The notes beneath the pieces were generated by a model. The model ran no database searches, was not told where the DNA came from, and was given only the letters and a program-made list of their open reading frames with translations. Shown in pieces: positions 1-7,088 of a stretch of 9,892 nt of DNA; within the stretch, counting starts at the first letter, position 1; every line of letters starts with the position of its first letter. Both the position numbers and the translations under genes were made by a program. Origin of the DNA: CF-161 sp035259145 (GTDB lineage Bacteria; Chloroflexota; Dormibacteria; Dormibacterales; Dormibacteraceae); assembly GCA_035259145.1 (NCBI GenBank), contig DATFWQ010000374.1:1-9892 (forward strand). Direction: 5' to 3'.

Positions 1-334
1 TGCGTTGATGCTGGCGAGGGCGCTCGGCGTCGACGTCGGTTCGGGCAGCGACCTGCTCGGGCTCGAACAGGGTCGGCGTGGGCGAGAACTGGTGATCCGA
101 GCGCGGCTGGAGGACCCGATGCGCGCGATCGTATCGGCGACGTCGGCGAACGCCCGGATCCTCGGCCAGGGTCACGCGATCGGCACCTTGGAGCCGGGCA
201 AGCTCGCCGATCTGATCGCCATCGAGGGGGACCCGCTCGCCGACCCAGAGCTGTTCGACCTGCCCGACCGAGTCATACTCGTCATCAAGGCCGGGAGGGT
301 CGTCAAGGACACCGGGCGACTCGTCGCCACCTGA
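1..334 (+). CDS. Amidohydrolase family protein, C-terminal fragment (5' end outside window)
   Basis: This is the last ~110 residues of a metal-dependent amidohydrolase (imidazolonepropionase/prolidase-like branch), which hydrolyses an amide or related C-N bond in the cytoplasm. The reading frame is open from the window edge, so the ATG at position 8 is internal and not the start. Near the left edge GVDVGSGSDLLG matches the last beta-strand of the TIM barrel, where the Asp of the S/T-D pair is a metal ligand. About 30 residues on come the family signatures PMRAIVSATSANARILG and IGTLEPGKLADLIAIEGDPL, the return into the composite beta-sandwich domain. The His metal ligands lie upstream and cannot be seen. 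The gene converges on the FAD oxidoreductase gene, with 48 bp between the stops. Substrate cannot be assigned; the peptide-catabolic neighbourhood suggests a dipeptidase or an acyl-amino-acid hydrolase. Confidence 0.88.
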   Translation, partial: ALMLARALGVDVGSGSDLLGLEQGRRGRELVIRARLEDPMRAIVSATSANARILGQGHAIGTLEPGKLADLIAIEGDPLADPELFDLPDRVILVIKAGRVVKDTGRLVAT

Positions 335-367
335 CGGCCTTCCCGAACGCGAAAGGCTCTGAGGCCG
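335..367. terminator. Weak inverted repeat between convergent genes, possible terminator
   Basis: CGGCCT (335-340) and AGGCCG (362-367) are exact inverted complements separated by 21 bases. They begin directly after the amidohydrolase stop, in the 48-bp gap before the convergent FAD oxidoreductase stop. A bidirectional terminator is expected here, but there is no T-tract and the loop is long, so this is only a candidate. Confidence 0.22.
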
Positions 368-382
368 GCAGACGCTCGCGCG

Positions 383-1540
383 TCAGCCCAGGATCCTGGC
401 CCGGCCGAAGCCGGCGGCAAGCTCGTGGTGCTCGGCGAATCGCCTCGGATGGAACTGGACCAACCCCGGGTCGGGGTTCCCGCAGACCAGGTCGGCAATG
501 TACTTGCCGAGGGCCGGCGCCAGCTTGAAGCCGTGTCCGCTGGTGCCGGCGGTGACATAGACGCCGTCCTCTATCTCGCCGATAACCGGCTGCCAGTCCG
601 GGCTCAAGTCGTACAGGGCTGCCCAGCCGGCCCTCGCGTCCGCCTGGTCGAGCGGCGGCACCCGCCGCTGCAGGTTCGCCGCGAAGTCCAGCTGCTCGTC
701 AAAGCCGAGGGTGTGGTCGAAGTTGTCGGGATCAACCACCTCTCCCGGGAGCAGCGAGCCGACGATGAAGAGCTCGGTGCCGTCCGGCTTGACGTAGAAG
801 CCATTAACCATGTCGGCGTACGAGAAGCTGATCGGCCTGGCTCCGCCCCAGGCGAATGTCGCGATCAGGTGTCGCTCAGCGGTGAGCGGAAGATCGACGC
901 CAAGCTTGCCGGCCATATGCCGTGTCCACGGTCCTACGCAGAGCACGACCTTGCGGGCATGGACGGTCCCGCCGTCCGACGTGGTCAGCAGCGCGCCGCC
1001 GCCTGCCCCGGGAGCCAGATCAACGATCCGGGTGTAGAGACGGGTCTCCGCGCCAAGCTCGACGGCGTGTTCGAGGAGCCCCTGCGAGGCGTTGACGGGG
1101 TCCGCGTAGCCGGCATCGATCTCCCAGGCACCAGCCGCAATACCGTCGAGGTCGAAGCCCTCGGCCAGCCGTGCCAGGTCCTCACCCTCGAGTATCTCGA
1201 CTCGGGTCCCGATCGAGGTGAGCATTGCCGCGACCTGATTCAGCTGGACCAGATCCTCCGTAGGGTGGAGGTAGAGGATGCCGTTCTGCCGGTAGCCGCA
1301 GTCACGGCCGTTGGTGTGGCCGGCGAAGTTCCGGAAGACTTCGAGGCTGTCGTAGGCGACCCGAGCGAGAAACTCGTTCGTGTAATAGGCACGGCACACC
1401 GCGCTCGAACGCGCGGTAGGCCCCGCGGCCACCGACCCCTGGTCGTAGACACGCACACCGGCACCGCGTAGGGCCAGGCTCCTGGCAACCGAAGCGCCGT
1501 TGATGCCGGCGCCGATCACCGCAACCTCGATCACCTCCAT
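383..1540 (-). CDS. FAD-dependent oxidoreductase, DAO family (amino acid/amine oxidase or dehydrogenase)
   Basis: A 385-residue DAO-superfamily flavoenzyme, the usual length for glycine oxidase/sarcosine oxidase-like proteins, expected to oxidise a C-N bond of an amino acid, N-alkyl amino acid or amine in the cytoplasm. Residues 7-33 form the Rossmann dinucleotide fold with G10-A-G12-I-N-G15 and an acidic residue (D33) ending strand 2. The RSSAVCRAYYTNE segment (44-56) and DAGYADP (142-148) are typical of the family. VVLCVGPWT (198-206) and C-terminal SGHGFKLAPALG (334-345) contact FAD. The position that carries the covalent-flavin Cys in monomeric sarcosine oxidase is A308 (WAALYDLSPD), so FAD is probably non-covalent. 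I chose ATG 1540 over the in-frame GTG 1552 because GGTGGAG lies 6 nt before it. It sits 61 bp downstream of the S9 peptidase gene on the same strand and is probably co-expressed. Exact substrate unknown. Confidence 0.9.
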   Translation of the reverse strand: MEVIEVAVIGAGINGASVARSLALRGAGVRVYDQGSVAAGPTARSSAVCRAYYTNEFLARVAYDSLEVFRNFAGHTNGRDCGYRQNGILYLHPTEDLVQLNQVAAMLTSIGTRVEILEGEDLARLAEGFDLDGIAAGAWEIDAGYADPVNASQGLLEHAVELGAETRLYTRIVDLAPGAGGGALLTTSDGGTVHARKVVLCVGPWTRHMAGKLGVDLPLTAERHLIATFAWGGARPISFSYADMVNGFYVKPDGTELFIVGSLLPGEVVDPDNFDHTLGFDEQLDFAANLQRRVPPLDQADARAGWAALYDLSPDWQPVIGEIEDGVYVTAGTSGHGFKLAPALGKYIADLVCGNPDPGLVQFHPRRFAEHHELAAGFGRARILG

Positions 1541-1546
1541 GTACTG

Positions 1547-1553
1547 CTCCACC
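1547..1553 (-). promoter_or_regulatory. Ribosome binding site deciding the FAD oxidoreductase start
   Basis: On the minus strand GGTGGAG is followed by 6 nt and then ATG at 1540. The alternative upstream GTG (1552-1550) overlaps this Shine-Dalgarno sequence itself, so the ATG is the better start. Confidence 0.6.
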
Positions 1554-1572
1554 GCCGCGAACTGCGCGGAGT

Positions 1573-1584
1573 CAACACTTGCCT
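1573..1584 (-). promoter_or_regulatory. Degenerate copy of the recurring CGACAAGTGTCG motif (possible operator)
   Basis: The minus strand reads AGGCAAGTGTTG, matching 9 of 12 bases of the best copy at 5029-5040, including the 7-base core CAAGTGT. It lies in the short gap between the S9 peptidase stop and the FAD oxidoreductase start and overlaps a -35-like TTGACT (1575-1570). No good -10 follows at 16-18 bp. It could be an internal regulated promoter, but its arms are poor and chance is a real possibility. Confidence 0.2.
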
Positions 1585-1601
1585 AGCCACGCACTCGGCG
1601 A

Positions 1602-3623
1602 TCACGACACGGGGACGGCCGGGGCGGGCGCCACCCCAACCTGCAACCGTGCGTCCAGGAAGCGCTTCGCACGCCGGAAAAAGTCCCGCTCCACCTCGGG
1701 TTTGATCCAGTCGTGCGGCTCACCGGGGTAGCTGATGTACTCGAAGTCGCAGTCGTGCTTCATCAGCTCGCCCACCAGCTTCTCGGAGCACGTGGGTGGT
1801 GCGTTGTAATCCGCCGATCCATGCGCCACCAGGACCGCCCCCTGGAGCCGGTCGACGTGCCGGCCAGGGCTTCGTTCGTCGATCAGCACGGGCCTCGGGT
1901 CCGGCAGGCCGAAGCGGACGCGGACGTACGTCCCGTAGCCGCGGCTCATATCGCGCCAGTCGAAAACGCCGGCCATGAGGATGCCCGCGGCGAAACGACC
2001 GGGCTGGCTGATCATGGTCTGGAGAGCGAGGTAGGCGCCATAGCTATGGCCGAAAATTGCGATCGCGGCCGGCTCTACGTAGGGCAGCGAGCTGAGGAAC
2101 CGCGCCCCGGCGGCGAGGTCCTCGGCCTGCTTACCGCCGCCCTCGAGATGAAGCCGCTTGGAAAGGCCTTCCCCGTAGCCCTCGCTCCCTCCGCAGTCGG
2201 TGACCAGCACCACGTAGCCCTGGCTCGCCAGGTAGTTGAAGAACGCCGCCTTGCGCCCGGTGCTCCAGCCCAGAGCCGCCTGCTGGCCCCAGCCGCCGTA
2301 GTGGTAGGCCAGCGCCGGGTGGCGAACGCTTCTGTCGAGGGTGGGTGACGTGATGAGCAGGCCGGGAATTGCGGTGCCGTCGACACTGGGGAAGGTGACC
2401 GGCTCGAGATGCGCGATCTCGCCGGACGGTAGGTCATTGGCAGCGTCGAACAGCTGGCGCGCCGACCGCTCCGATGGCTCGACCAGCCACAGGCCGAATG
2501 GCTGGTCGGCACCGCTGAAGGGCAGGGTGAGGGACTTCCCGTCGGGCGACCATGTGATGAGTTTTTGCGGAGCGCGGCCGAGCTGGCTCGCATTGCAGAT
2601 GCCTGAGCGGTCGAACAGCGACACCGACTCGCCGCTCTCAACGTGGACGAGGTAAGGCAGCCGGTGCTGCAGGTGGGCGCGGTTTGACAGGACCAGAACC
2701 GACTCGCCATCCGGGGACCAGCCAACCAGGTCGTTCTCATGCTCCCCCTGCGTCAGCTGACGTGCCTCGCCACCCAGCGTCGGGATCACCTGGACGTGCT
2801 TCCAGCCGCCCGCATTCGACACGAAGGCGATGCGCTCTCCATCTGGTGAGAACGCCGGCTCCAGGCTCGGCTCGATGTTGTGATTGACCCAGATCGGATC
2901 GCAGTCCCGCCGGAGCAGGACCTGCTCGCCGCTTGCGGCGTCGGCAACCCAGAGCTCCTTCCTGGTGAAGTCCGTCGCCAGGCGGGAGATGGCGAGGCGG
3001 CGACCGTCAGCCGACCATGTGAACGCGCCGAGCCCGTACACGTCCTCATCCGGAGCGATCCGGATGACCTCGCCCTCAGCAAGCGATGCGACGACGACCT
3101 TGATGCCTCGCTCCATCTTGCTGAGATACGCAATGCGGGTCGAATCGGGCGACCATTCGGGCCACTGCGAAAACAGCAGCGGTCCCGGCTTGCCGATCTC
3201 CTCGTTCCAGGTCAGCTGACGTGGCGGGCCGCCGGAAACCGGCTGGACCCACAGATCGCCCTCGTGCACGAAGCAGGCGTGCTGGAGGTCGGGAGACAGC
3301 GTCAGCTGGTCACCGAGCAGGCCGGCGCTGAAGAGCAAGCCGGCATCGCCTCCGCCGACGGGGAGCGTGTAATACTCTTTGCCCGTCGAGTAGACGACCC
3401 GCTCACCGTCGGCTGTCCAGCGCAGGTCGAAGCTTTCTTTGACGTAGTAGCCGGGTCGCTGGAGGTTGCCGGCCAGACGGCGCGTCTCACCTGATCCGAG
3501 GTGGTGGATCATGATCTCGGCGCCGGCAGGATTGGCGACCTCGATTCCGAGGCGGCCCCCGTCGGGAGACCAGGCAACGGCAGCCGGAGATCTGATGGCA
3601 AGCGCCTGTTCGAGTGACAGCAT
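1602..3623 (-). CDS. S9 family peptidase (prolyl oligopeptidase/acylaminoacyl-peptidase type)
   Basis: A 673-residue cytoplasmic serine peptidase with the two-domain plan of family S9. The N-terminal ~400 residues are a beta-propeller with seven PD40/TolB-like repeats of the type W/F-S-P-D-G-x-R-I-A, near residues 18, 69, 157, 203, 258, 302 and 358. Such a propeller admits only short peptides. The C-terminal alpha/beta hydrolase carries the triad: S527 in GHSYGA, D605 in HGSADYNAPP and H637 in YPGEPHDW. YHYGGWG (440-446) corresponds to the oxyanion-loop region. There is no signal peptide. The start is set at ATG 3623 because GGGAGG lies 8 nt upstream; the frame stays open 30 codons further but that extension has no family resemblance and would run across the divergent promoter region to the edge of the regulator gene. 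It is divergent from the PucR-type regulator and upstream of the FAD oxidoreductase. Whether it is an aminopeptidase, dipeptidyl peptidase or acylpeptidase cannot be told from sequence. Confidence 0.95.
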   Translation of the reverse strand: MLSLEQALAIRSPAAVAWSPDGGRLGIEVANPAGAEIMIHHLGSGETRRLAGNLQRPGYYVKESFDLRWTADGERVVYSTGKEYYTLPVGGGDAGLLFSAGLLGDQLTLSPDLQHACFVHEGDLWVQPVSGGPPRQLTWNEEIGKPGPLLFSQWPEWSPDSTRIAYLSKMERGIKVVVASLAEGEVIRIAPDEDVYGLGAFTWSADGRRLAISRLATDFTRKELWVADAASGEQVLLRRDCDPIWVNHNIEPSLEPAFSPDGERIAFVSNAGGWKHVQVIPTLGGEARQLTQGEHENDLVGWSPDGESVLVLSNRAHLQHRLPYLVHVESGESVSLFDRSGICNASQLGRAPQKLITWSPDGKSLTLPFSGADQPFGLWLVEPSERSARQLFDAANDLPSGEIAHLEPVTFPSVDGTAIPGLLITSPTLDRSVRHPALAYHYGGWGQQAALGWSTGRKAAFFNYLASQGYVVLVTDCGGSEGYGEGLSKRLHLEGGGKQAEDLAAGARFLSSLPYVEPAAIAIFGHSYGAYLALQTMISQPGRFAAGILMAGVFDWRDMSRGYGTYVRVRFGLPDPRPVLIDERSPGRHVDRLQGAVLVAHGSADYNAPPTCSEKLVGELMKHDCDFEYISYPGEPHDWIKPEVERDFFRRAKRFLDARLQVGVAPAPAVPVS

Positions 3624-3631
3624 CTGGTGAA

Positions 3632-3637
3632 CCTCCC
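3632..3637 (-). promoter_or_regulatory. Ribosome binding site deciding the S9 peptidase start
   Basis: GGGAGG on the minus strand is separated by 8 nt from ATG 3623. It is the strongest Shine-Dalgarno in the region and rejects the longer 703-residue reading that begins at 3713. Confidence 0.7.
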
Positions 3638-3680
3638 TACCCCGGATTCTCACCGCGTCCCATCCACGGGGCGCTCGATG

Positions 3681-3709
3681 GCTGTAGCATGTTGGCGACT
3701 TCGGGTCAT
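3681..3709 (-). promoter_or_regulatory. Candidate sigma70-type promoter of the S9 peptidase unit
   Basis: On the minus strand ATGACC (3709-3704, 4/6 to TTGACA) and TACAGC (3686-3681, 3/6 to TATAAT, with a TG one base upstream as in extended -10 promoters) are spaced by 17 bp. Transcription would start near 3674, about 50 nt before the ATG. The match was read by eye and is weak. Confidence 0.25.
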
Positions 3710-3719
3710 TCACTTGTCG
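3708..3719. promoter_or_regulatory. Half-palindromic motif in the divergent promoter region (possible operator)
   Basis: CACTTGTCG at 3711-3719 is an exact 9-base match to the complement of the palindrome at 5029-5040; the other arm (3708-3710, ATT) is not conserved. It lies 16 bp before the regulator start and abuts the candidate -35 of the S9 peptidase promoter. One bound protein could therefore both activate the peptidase unit and repress its own gene. Assignment to the PucR-type regulator is inference. Confidence 0.33.
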
Positions 3720-3735
3720 ATATGTGGGTTGGGTG

Positions 3736-5010
3736 ATGGCGGGTGACCTGCAGGCGCTGGCCGACTCGCTGGGGCGCCGGCTCGAGCGTGCGGTGGCGAT
3801 CGATGATCCACATATGCGCCTGCTCGCCTACAACTCCCACTACGGCCACGTCGATCCGGTCCGGACAGCGTCCATCCTTCACCGCAAGGCACCGGCGGCC
3901 GCGATCGCCTGGGTGAACAAGCTCGGCATCCGCGAGGCCACAGCTCCCCTACGCATCGCTGCCAACCCTTCCCTCGCGATGGACGCCCGCATCTGCGCAC
4001 CGATCCGCTGCCAGGGACATCTGCTCGGCTATGTCTGGCTGGTCGACACCGACTCGCCTCTCACCGACGAGGACCTGGAGGTGGCCGACGCCGCGGCACA
4101 AGCCGCGGGAGAGATCCTCCATCGCGAGCGCCTGCTCGGCGAGCTGGAGCGTGGTCGCGAGCGGGAGCTCTTGCGGGATCTTCTGTCAGGCGAACCGCAG
4201 GTGAGCCAGCACGCCGCTTACGAGCTGGTCGAGGCGAAGCTGCTGGTGCCCGTGCGCTCGGTTGCCGTCATCGTCGTCCGGCCGGTCAACGCCGGGCGCA
4301 CGCTCGACGACGCCGCCCTCGTCTCGATCGGCCTTGCGCTCGATCAGGTCCGGCGCACTGTGTCACCGCGGCACAGCCTGCACCTCGTCCGGCCCGATCA
4401 CAGCCTGTTTCTGGTCGGCGCCGACGCCCCCTCGCTGCGTCCAGGCGGCGTGGCCGGGCTGGCCAGGCAGCTGGCCGACGCGGTCAGCGCGCAGCTCGCA
4501 GAAGACGGTAAGTGGTCGACCCTGGTCGGGGTGGGGGAGACCCACCCACGCCTCGCGGACGCTGTGGTCAGCTACGAACAGGCGCGGCAGGCGGCCCGCG
4601 TCGCGGAGATCATCGCGTCGTTCCGCCCGGTCGCGATGTGGTCGCAGCTGGGGATCTACCGGATGCTTCTGCGGTTCCCGATCGAACAGCTGACCTCGAG
4701 CGCGCTCCACCCGGGGCTGCTGCAGCTCTTCCGAGAAGCCGACGCGGAGACGTTGGTGCGGACCCTGGAGCGCTATTTCGATCTCGGGTGCGACGCCAGG
4801 CGAACAGCAGCCGATCTGTGCCTGCACCGCGCCAGCCTCTATTACCGGCTCCACAAGATAGAGCAGATCAGTGGCGTGAGCCTCCGCAACGGCGACGACC
4901 GCCTGGCTCTTCATCTGGGCCTCAAGCTGGCACGGCTGGCCGGGATCCTGCCGGGCAGGGCGGACCAGCAAAGGGCCGGCCTGGAGCGCGGTTTCGACCG
5001 TGCGGTCTGA
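3736..5010 (+). CDS. PucR/CdaR-type transcriptional regulator (GAF-like, GGDEF-like, HTH_30)
   Basis: A 424-residue one-component regulator with PucR/CdaR architecture. Residues ~5-130 look like a GAF-type sensor, with strands such as DARICAPIRCQGHLLGYVWL. An Arg/Glu-rich helix (~127-152) links it to a degenerate GGDEF-like middle domain (~170-300), which is not expected to make c-di-GMP. The C-terminal PucR helix-turn-helix (~340-400) is clear: TLERYFDLGCDARRTA, then HRASLYYRLHKIEQISG and the DDRLALHLGLKLARL helix. Proteins of this class usually activate nearby catabolic genes in response to a metabolite. The gene is divergent from the S9 peptidase and 93 bp before the permease genes in the same direction. 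Start is uncertain: I prefer ATG 3736, with a weak GTGGG 7 nt upstream; GTG 3724 in frame would add four residues but has no ribosome site. The inducer is unknown; a peptide-derived compound is the contextual guess. Confidence 0.9.
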   Translation: MAGDLQALADSLGRRLERAVAIDDPHMRLLAYNSHYGHVDPVRTASILHRKAPAAAIAWVNKLGIREATAPLRIAANPSLAMDARICAPIRCQGHLLGYVWLVDTDSPLTDEDLEVADAAAQAAGEILHRERLLGELERGRERELLRDLLSGEPQVSQHAAYELVEAKLLVPVRSVAVIVVRPVNAGRTLDDAALVSIGLALDQVRRTVSPRHSLHLVRPDHSLFLVGADAPSLRPGGVAGLARQLADAVSAQLAEDGKWSTLVGVGETHPRLADAVVSYEQARQAARVAEIIASFRPVAMWSQLGIYRMLLRFPIEQLTSSALHPGLLQLFREADAETLVRTLERYFDLGCDARRTAADLCLHRASLYYRLHKIEQISGVSLRNGDDRLALHLGLKLARLAGILPGRADQQRAGLERGFDRAV

Positions 5011-5028
5011 TCAGGGGAACCGCTCTTC

Positions 5029-5040
5029 CGACAAGTGTCG
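5029..5040. promoter_or_regulatory. Palindrome CGACA-AG-TGTCG upstream of the permease genes (possible operator)
   Basis: A perfect inverted repeat with 5-bp arms and a 2-bp spacer. It is the best copy of a motif that recurs in three other intergenic regions of this window (1573-1584, 3708-3719, 9878-9889). It lies 63 bp before the dppB-type start, immediately upstream of the position where a -35 element would fall for the candidate -10 at 5065-5070. The palindrome is seen directly; the link to the PucR-type protein encoded just upstream is inference. Confidence 0.4.
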
Positions 5041-5041
5041 C

Positions 5042-5070
5042 TGGCGGCACCGCGGGCGCAAATCTAGATT
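5042..5070 (+). promoter_or_regulatory. Candidate activator-dependent promoter of the permease genes
   Basis: TAGATT (5065-5070) is a 4/6 match to a -10 element. Seventeen bases upstream the sequence is TGGCGG, a poor -35, as is common at promoters that need an activator. Transcription would start near 5077, giving a ~27-nt leader, and would place the palindrome centre near -42. Weak and read by eye. Confidence 0.2.
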
Positions 5071-5103
5071 GGTGCCCATGGCCCGGCCAGGCGCGCGCGC
5101 CGA

Positions 5104-6072
5104 GTGACCTTCTACATTCTCCGCCGGATCCTGATCTCGATCCCGGTTCTGATCGGGGTTACGCTGATCACCTTCCTCCTCCTGCACGCGACCGCCGGCA
5201 GCTTCGTACCCGGACTCGAGATCAATCCCAACCTGCGGCCCGAGGACGTCGCACGAATCCGACACAGCCTCGGGCTCGACCAACCCCTCTACCTCCAGTA
5301 CATCCAGTGGCTGGCTGGGCTTGTCCACGGCGACTTTGGCCGCTCGCTGATCGATGGCAGCCCGGTCCTCAGCCACATCCTGGAACGGCTGCCGAACACG
5401 CTCGAGCTCACATTCACGGCGATGTTGATCGGCCTCCTGGTCTCCATCCCACTGGGTGTGATCGGGGCCATCCGAAGGGGCAGCAAGGACGACAACTTCC
5501 TGACGGTTCTGTCTGTTGCCGGCGTCTCGATTCCAGGCTTCTGGCTGGGGCTGATGCTGATCCTGTTCTTCTCGGTCGAGTTCCACGACTGGGGTCTGCC
5601 ATTCCTACCCTCCAGCGGCGCCACCAGCCCACTTGGCGCTGGTGACCTGACCGACCGCCTGGAGCACCTGATCATGCCGGCGACCGTGCTCTCCTTCGGC
5701 TACATCGCGATCTGGTCCCGCTACACGCGCTCAAGCATGCTCGAGGTGCTCTCGCAGGACTACGTGCGCACCGCACGGGCCAAGGGAATGACCGAGCGGC
5801 GTCTCCTCTATGTCCACGCGCTGCGCAACGCTATGGTGCCGCTGGTGACCCTGGTCGGACTCGAACTGCCGGGGCTGGTCAGTGGTGGGGCGATCGTCGA
5901 GATCGTGTTCAGCTGGCCGGGGATAGGACGCCTAGCGCTGGAGCGCGCCCTGCAGTATGACTACACGATGGTCCTCGGCCTCACCACGTTCGCCGCCATT
6001 CTGGTGGTCGCGGGCAACCTGATCGCGGACATCCTGTACGCCGTGCTTGACCCCCGGATCAAGTACCGCTGA
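5104..6072 (+). CDS. dppB: Peptide ABC transporter permease, DppB/OppB type
   Basis: A 322-residue inner-membrane permease, the usual size for DppB/OppB/NikB proteins, forming the channel with its DppC-type partner for import of di/oligopeptides or similar solutes. It opens with the family N-terminus FYILRRILISIPVLIGVTLI, whose hydrophobic stretch (9-29) is the first membrane segment. Further segments lie near 101-121, 133-156, 188-204, 244-265 and 289-314. SLGLDQPLYLQYIQWL (55-70) and HGDFGRSL (75-82) are typical of the extracytoplasmic domain. The EAA coupling loop that contacts the ATPase is DYVRTARAKGMTERRLLYVH (219-238) followed by ALRNAMVPLVT. The start is GTG 5104, fixed by the conserved N-terminus; no clear Shine-Dalgarno precedes it. 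Substrate cannot be told from the permease. The gene symbol denotes family, not proven specificity. Confidence 0.93.
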   Translation: MTFYILRRILISIPVLIGVTLITFLLLHATAGSFVPGLEINPNLRPEDVARIRHSLGLDQPLYLQYIQWLAGLVHGDFGRSLIDGSPVLSHILERLPNTLELTFTAMLIGLLVSIPLGVIGAIRRGSKDDNFLTVLSVAGVSIPGFWLGLMLILFFSVEFHDWGLPFLPSSGATSPLGAGDLTDRLEHLIMPATVLSFGYIAIWSRYTRSSMLEVLSQDYVRTARAKGMTERRLLYVHALRNAMVPLVTLVGLELPGLVSGGAIVEIVFSWPGIGRLALERALQYDYTMVLGLTTFAAILVVAGNLIADILYAVLDPRIKYR

Positions 6073-6082
6073 CGGCGGCGAG

Positions 6083-7045
6083 TTGGGCGACCTTACCGAC
6101 CTTTCGAGCGTCGAAGTGCAGCGCCAGGAGCTCGCGCTTCAGGTGGCCGACGTCACGCGCCGGCCCACCCGCAGCTACTGGGGCGAGTCCTGGAGCCGGC
6201 TCAGGGAGAACCGCCTCGGCGTGGCCTCTGGCGCTCTGATCTTGCTGCTCGCGGTCATAGCGATCGCCGCGCCCTTGCTGTCCCGCTACCTCACGCATTA
6301 CGACTTCGACCACCAGGACCTCGACCGCATCTTTTCCCCCTTCAGCCGGGCTCACTGGCTGGGCACGGACGAGCTCGGACGGGACACGCTCACGCGACTT
6401 ATCTATGGCGCGCGCGTGTCGCTCGGTGTCGGCTTCCTGACGGTCAGCCTCTACATCCTGATCGGGGGATCGATCGGCCTCACGGCCGGCTATTTCGGCG
6501 GGTGGGTCGACGACGTGCTCATGCGCTTCGTGGACGTGCTGCTGACAGTGCCGACCATATACCTCCTCATCCTGATCACCAGCCTGCTTCCGCTCACGCT
6601 GGGGCCTGTTGTGATCCGCCACGACGCCGTGTCGCTCTCGATCGTGATCGCGATCACGGCCTGGGGAGGCGTTGCCCGCCTGGTCAGAGGCGAGGCCCTG
6701 TCCATCAAGCAGCGCGACTTCATGATGGCCACCCGCTCCATCGGCGCTTCTCACGTGCGGTTGATGGCAAGGCATCTGCTCCCGAACGTGCTGCCGGTAA
6801 TGATCGTCGTGGCCAGCCTCGGGGTGGGGGTCATCATCCTGCTCGAGGCCGCGCTCGACTTCATCGGCCTCGGGGTCCAGCCGCCGACGCCCAGCTGGGG
6901 CAACATGCTCTTCAACTCGCAGTCGTACTTCTTTCACTCGATCTGGTTGGTGATCCTGCCTGGGACGTGCGTCTTCGTGACGGTGGTCGCGGCGAATGTC
7001 TTCGGCAACGCAGTTCGGGACGCCTTCGACCCGCGCCTGAAGTAG
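6083..7045 (+). CDS. dppC: Peptide ABC transporter permease, DppC/OppC type
   Basis: The second channel subunit, 320 residues from the chosen start. A cytoplasmic N-tail of ~45 residues precedes the first membrane helix (~49-67), as is usual for DppC/OppC. The periplasmic signature HWLGTDELGRDTLTRLIYGA (91-110) is intact. Later membrane segments lie near 112-136, 150-170, 185-200, 235-260 and 286-308. The EAA loop is RDFMMATRSIGASHVRLMAR (211-230) followed by HLLPNVLP. The C-terminal part carries LDFIGLGVQPPTPSWGNML and ends NAVRDAFDPRLK, both hallmarks of the family. Start is uncertain: TTG 6083 lies 10 nt after the dppB stop behind a purine/GC-rich GGCGGCGAG; TTG 6047 (overlapping dppB) and GTG 6116 are alternatives that change only the variable tail. 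It is co-transcribed with dppB. No ATPase or binding-protein gene follows; the next gene converges. Confidence 0.92.
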   Translation: MGDLTDLSSVEVQRQELALQVADVTRRPTRSYWGESWSRLRENRLGVASGALILLLAVIAIAAPLLSRYLTHYDFDHQDLDRIFSPFSRAHWLGTDELGRDTLTRLIYGARVSLGVGFLTVSLYILIGGSIGLTAGYFGGWVDDVLMRFVDVLLTVPTIYLLILITSLLPLTLGPVVIRHDAVSLSIVIAITAWGGVARLVRGEALSIKQRDFMMATRSIGASHVRLMARHLLPNVLPVMIVVASLGVGVIILLEAALDFIGLGVQPPTPSWGNMLFNSQSYFFHSIWLVILPGTCVFVTVVAANVFGNAVRDAFDPRLK

Positions 7046-7088
7046 GCGACCGTCTTGCGGACGCCCTGAGATCCGCTGCAGCCGCCGG

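Noticed and set aside
425..1471. 348-residue plus-strand open frame opposite the FAD oxidoreductase gene
   Set aside because: It is antisense to a gene with complete family motifs, has no recognisable domain, and is Arg/Gly/Val-rich as expected of the complementary strand of high-GC coding DNA.
3624..3713. 30-codon N-terminal extension of the S9 peptidase
   Set aside because: The extension has no similarity to the family and lies in the divergent promoter region. A strong GGGAGG site supports ATG 3623.
5072..5103. Upstream start codons (GTG 5072, ATG 5078) for the permease gene
   Set aside because: Neither is in frame with the permease. The conserved family N-terminus begins at GTG 5104.
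4512..5645. 377-residue plus-strand frame spanning the end of the regulator gene and the start of dppB
   Set aside because: It overlaps two genes with clear domains, crosses the intergenic region, and its product is a Pro/Arg/Gly-rich shadow.
7057..7076. GCGGA/TCCGC inverted repeat between the convergent dppC and M19 genes
   Set aside because: The stem is only 5 bp with a 10-nt loop and no T-tract. A terminator is expected here by position, but this structure is too weak to call.
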